A program made the position numbers and the translations under genes. From Verrucomicrobiota bacterium (lineage in GTDB: Bacteria > Verrucomicrobiota > Verrucomicrobiia > Verrucomicrobiales > Verrucomicrobiaceae), in the NCBI GenBank assembly GCA_023429545.1, contig JAEYUU010000243.1:1-7816 (forward strand): a stretch of 7,816 nucleotides of DNA, read 5' to 3'. Each line of letters opens with the position of its first letter. Within the stretch, counting starts at the first letter, position 1. Below are positions 6,464 through 7,816 of this stretch, one piece after another. Below the pieces are notes generated by a model. The model had not been told where the DNA came from. It searched no databases and was given only the letters and a program-made list of their open reading frames with translations.

Positions 6464-6486
6464 GTTGCGGAGAACTTCTCCGCAAC
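6464..6486. repeat. Perfect 23-nt palindrome between the two FKBP genes
   Basis: The arm GTTGCGGAGAA (6464-6474) is followed by a single central C and then its exact complement TTCTCCGCAAC (6476-6486). As RNA it would form a 10-bp stem with a 3-nt loop. It begins 30 nt after the first FKBP stop and ends 36 nt before the second FKBP start. No T-run follows (TCACGCTTCC), so it is not a textbook intrinsic terminator. It could attenuate or terminate, protect the upstream mRNA end, or be a dimeric regulator's operator for the downstream gene. Confidence 0.6.
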
Positions 6487-6522
6487 TCACGCTTCCTTTG
6501 GGTCTTCTCGCCTACCTGCATC

Positions 6523-6993
6523 ATGAAACATCTCCTTCTCCTCCTCACGGCCAGCACGTTGGCCTCGTGCACTTCATCAGAGAATACTGGGACCTCTCCG
6601 GAACAGATGTCCACGCCTACCGCAAGCGGTCCTCTATCCCCGGGCAGCACCACGGCGGGATACACCACCACTGCCTCAGGTCTGCAGTACAAGGAACTGC
6701 GTCCCGGAACCGGCCGTCGTCCATCCGTAATCGATACCGTGACCGTGCACTATCAAGGGACCCTGCTCAATGGCACGGAATTCGACAGCTCCTACAAGCG
6801 GGGCGAACCCACCACCTTCCCGCTGAATGGGGTCATCCCCGGCTGGACGGAAGGCCTCCAACTCATGCAGGAAGGCGCGAAGTATGAGTTCGTGATTCCC
6901 TCCCATCTCGCCTACGGCAGCCAAGGCGCACCTCCTGACATTGGTCCCAATCAGACGCTCCGCTATATCGTGGAGTTGATCCGGGTGCAGTAG
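6523..6993 (+). CDS. FKBP-type peptidyl-prolyl cis-trans isomerase, lipoprotein
   Basis: This 156-residue protein carries a lipoprotein signal: MKHLLLLLTASTLASC, with lipobox Leu13-Ala14-Ser15-Cys16. Cys16 would be lipidated after cleavage. The next residue is Thr, not Asp, which under the E. coli rule points to the outer membrane, facing the periplasm. Residues 17-47 are a Ser/Thr/Pro/Gly-rich tether without predicted structure. The FKBP domain (49-156) aligns without gaps to the preceding gene, at about 75 identities over 108 positions by hand count. Pocket residues are Tyr77, Phe87, Asp88, Phe99, Val104-Ile105, Trp108 and Tyr131; the position matching FKBP12 F99 is Tyr148 rather than Phe. 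It likely folds exported proteins, as FkpA does in E. coli, though without a dimerisation domain. ATG 6523 directly begins the lipoprotein signal, so the start is secure. It is convergent with the vWA gene. Duplication and acquisition of a signal is the simplest origin. Confidence 0.94.
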   Translation: MKHLLLLLTASTLASCTSSENTGTSPEQMSTPTASGPLSPGSTTAGYTTTASGLQYKELRPGTGRRPSVIDTVTVHYQGTLLNGTEFDSSYKRGEPTTFPLNGVIPGWTEGLQLMQEGAKYEFVIPSHLAYGSQGAPPDIGPNQTLRYIVELIRVQ

Positions 6994-7015
6994 TTTTTGC
7001 CAGATCGCCCTCTTG

Positions 7016-7063
7016 GGGAGGAACAACCTGTCTTGCGGAGCAACGTAGAACGGGATTCCTCCC
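7016..7063. terminator. Possible terminator between convergent FKBP and vWA genes
   Basis: GGGAGGAA (7016-7023) and TTCCTCCC (7056-7063) are exact 8-bp complements with a 32-nt interval, which itself contains TTGC/GCAA (7033-7036 and 7040-7043). On the plus strand the stem is followed by TTTCTTT (7064-7070). It lies 22 nt after the FKBP stop in the 95-bp convergent gap, where a terminator is expected. The long loop makes this a weak candidate. A smaller CCTC/GAGG pairing around 7010-7021 is an alternative. Confidence 0.3.
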
Positions 7064-7088
7064 TTTCTTTGCTCGTCATAGCTTTGGC

Positions 7089-7816
7089 CTACGGCAGTTT
7101 TTCCTCCTGCTCTTTCTTCTCGGGCTCAGATTCGATGACCTCGCCTCCAGAGGGAATCACGAGGGCATCCCGCACCTTCTCAAAGGAGTTCCCCTTGCCG
7201 GAAGCGTGGATGAAGAGGCGCTGCTTGCGGCGCTTCAGATTCTTGAGCACCGTTTCGAGTTGCTTGTCATCCACCTGATCCTGGAAGTCGGAAAACCAGT
7301 AGAGCGCGTCCGCCTCGGCAAGTTCCCGTGCCAGCAGGGCGATCCAGGCGTACTGGATGCCCTGACTCTTCATGAAGTAGGTCTCCGAGCGTGTGGCCAT
7401 GACGCTGTAGACGGCCTCCTCGGGAATGGGCCCTTTGTTCCTGTCCTTCGGGTCAGGTGGTGGTGAGCCGGCGGGAGGCGCTTTGGTGTGACTTCTCCTC
7501 CAGAAGATTTCGAAGTTTTCGCTTTCGTTCTTGCTCCTGCTGCTAGTCTTGATGGCGTCTCGGTCCAGTCTTATGTCACCCTTGGGGCTCGCGACGCCGC
7601 ATCCCACGTACAGCATCACGCGGCTGCCCGCAGCCACCCTGTCCAGTTCCTTGATCACCTTGGTGAGGTGTGGTGTCATGGAACCTGATACATCAAGGAT
7701 CACCGCAATCTTCCGCGCCTTCAAGTCCCTGCCGAACATGATGATGGGCTTGAAGGTCACCCCTTTCACTCCCCCAGGTCCCCCCCCGCTCCCAAAACCT
7801 CCGCCCGCCCCAAGGG
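7089..7816 (-). CDS. von Willebrand factor A domain protein with Gly-rich linker, 5' end cut by window edge
   Basis: The frame is open from the right edge to the stop TAG at 7091-7089, so the gene begins outside the window. The first visible residues (about 7770-7814) are a Gly-rich linker (LGAGGGFGSGGGPGG). A GTG at 7769 lies just inside it and is probably not the true start. Counting from that codon, a vWA fold begins near residue 19 with the metal-ion (MIDAS) motif DVSGSM, Asp26, Ser28 and Ser30. A hydrophobic strand ALYWFSDFQDQ near residues 155-163 likely supplies the second MIDAS Asp (161). A Pro-rich insertion (KAPPAGSPPPDP, about 96-107) interrupts the domain, and the C-terminus is a charged Glu/Lys tail. 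vWA domains bind protein partners through Mg2+. Similar proteins in Verrucomicrobiota and Planctomycetes often carry an N-terminal membrane anchor followed by a Gly linker, so a membrane-tethered protein is likely here, but that part is not visible. Function unknown. Confidence 0.85.
   Translation of the reverse strand, partial: LGAGGGFGSGGGPGGVKGVTFKPIIMFGRDLKARKIAVILDVSGSMTPHLTKVIKELDRVAAGSRVMLYVGCGVASPKGDIRLDRDAIKTSSRSKNESENFEIFWRRSHTKAPPAGSPPPDPKDRNKGPIPEEAVYSVMATRSETYFMKSQGIQYAWIALLARELAEADALYWFSDFQDQVDDKQLETVLKNLKRRKQRLFIHASGKGNSFEKVRDALVIPSGGEVIESEPEKKEQEEKLP

Noticed and set aside
7089..7769. Complete vWA gene starting at GTG 7769
   Set aside because: The frame stays open with Gly-rich coding sequence to the window edge, so the GTG is most likely internal.
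1..7816. CRISPR array, tRNA, rRNA, insertion sequence or prophage
   Set aside because: No regularly spaced repeats, no tRNA-like cloverleaf, no transposase or integrase motifs and no terminal inverted repeats with target duplications were seen.

Overview
The window looks like an ordinary chromosomal stretch of a GC-rich Gram-negative bacterium, most likely a member of the Verrucomicrobiota. That placement is an inference. It rests on the Gly-rich, vWA-type protein at the right edge, the GT2/GtrA fusion, the style of the tandem FKBPs, and the absence of Shine-Dalgarno motifs before every visible start. No RNA gene, insertion sequence, phage gene or CRISPR array was seen.

Left to right: (1) 1-2024, minus strand, an almost complete cstA (carbon starvation protein A, a peptide/pyruvate transporter) that runs off the left edge a few residues before its end. 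(2) A 105-bp divergent promoter region. (3) 2130-2831, plus strand, an exported VanX/DdpX-type D-alanyl-D-alanine dipeptidase. (4) A 133-bp AT-richer gap with an 8-bp inverted repeat. (5) 2965-3414, plus, an unrecognised 149-residue protein. (6) 3490-4587, plus, a family 2 glycosyltransferase fused to a GtrA-like membrane domain. (7) A 250-bp gap with several palindromes and a possible promoter. (8) 4838-5944, plus, rsgA, the circularly permuted GTPase of 30S ribosome maturation. (9) 6039-6434 and 6523-6993, plus, two tandem FKBP-type peptidyl-prolyl isomerases, one without a signal peptide and one a lipoprotein, about 70% identical over the catalytic domain. A perfect 23-nt palindrome lies between them. 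(10) 7089-7816, minus, a vWA-domain protein whose 5' end lies beyond the right edge, convergent with the second FKBP gene.

The genes do not form one pathway. Possible links are envelope or peptide salvage for the divergent cstA/dipeptidase pair, lipid-linked sugar transfer for the glycosyltransferase, and ribosome assembly and protein folding for rsgA plus the FKBPs. I did not find a convincing previously undescribed multi-gene system. The points most worth checking are the unknown 149-residue protein, the FKBP duplication with its intervening palindrome, the uniform lack of Shine-Dalgarno sites, and the G8 tract in the vWA gene.
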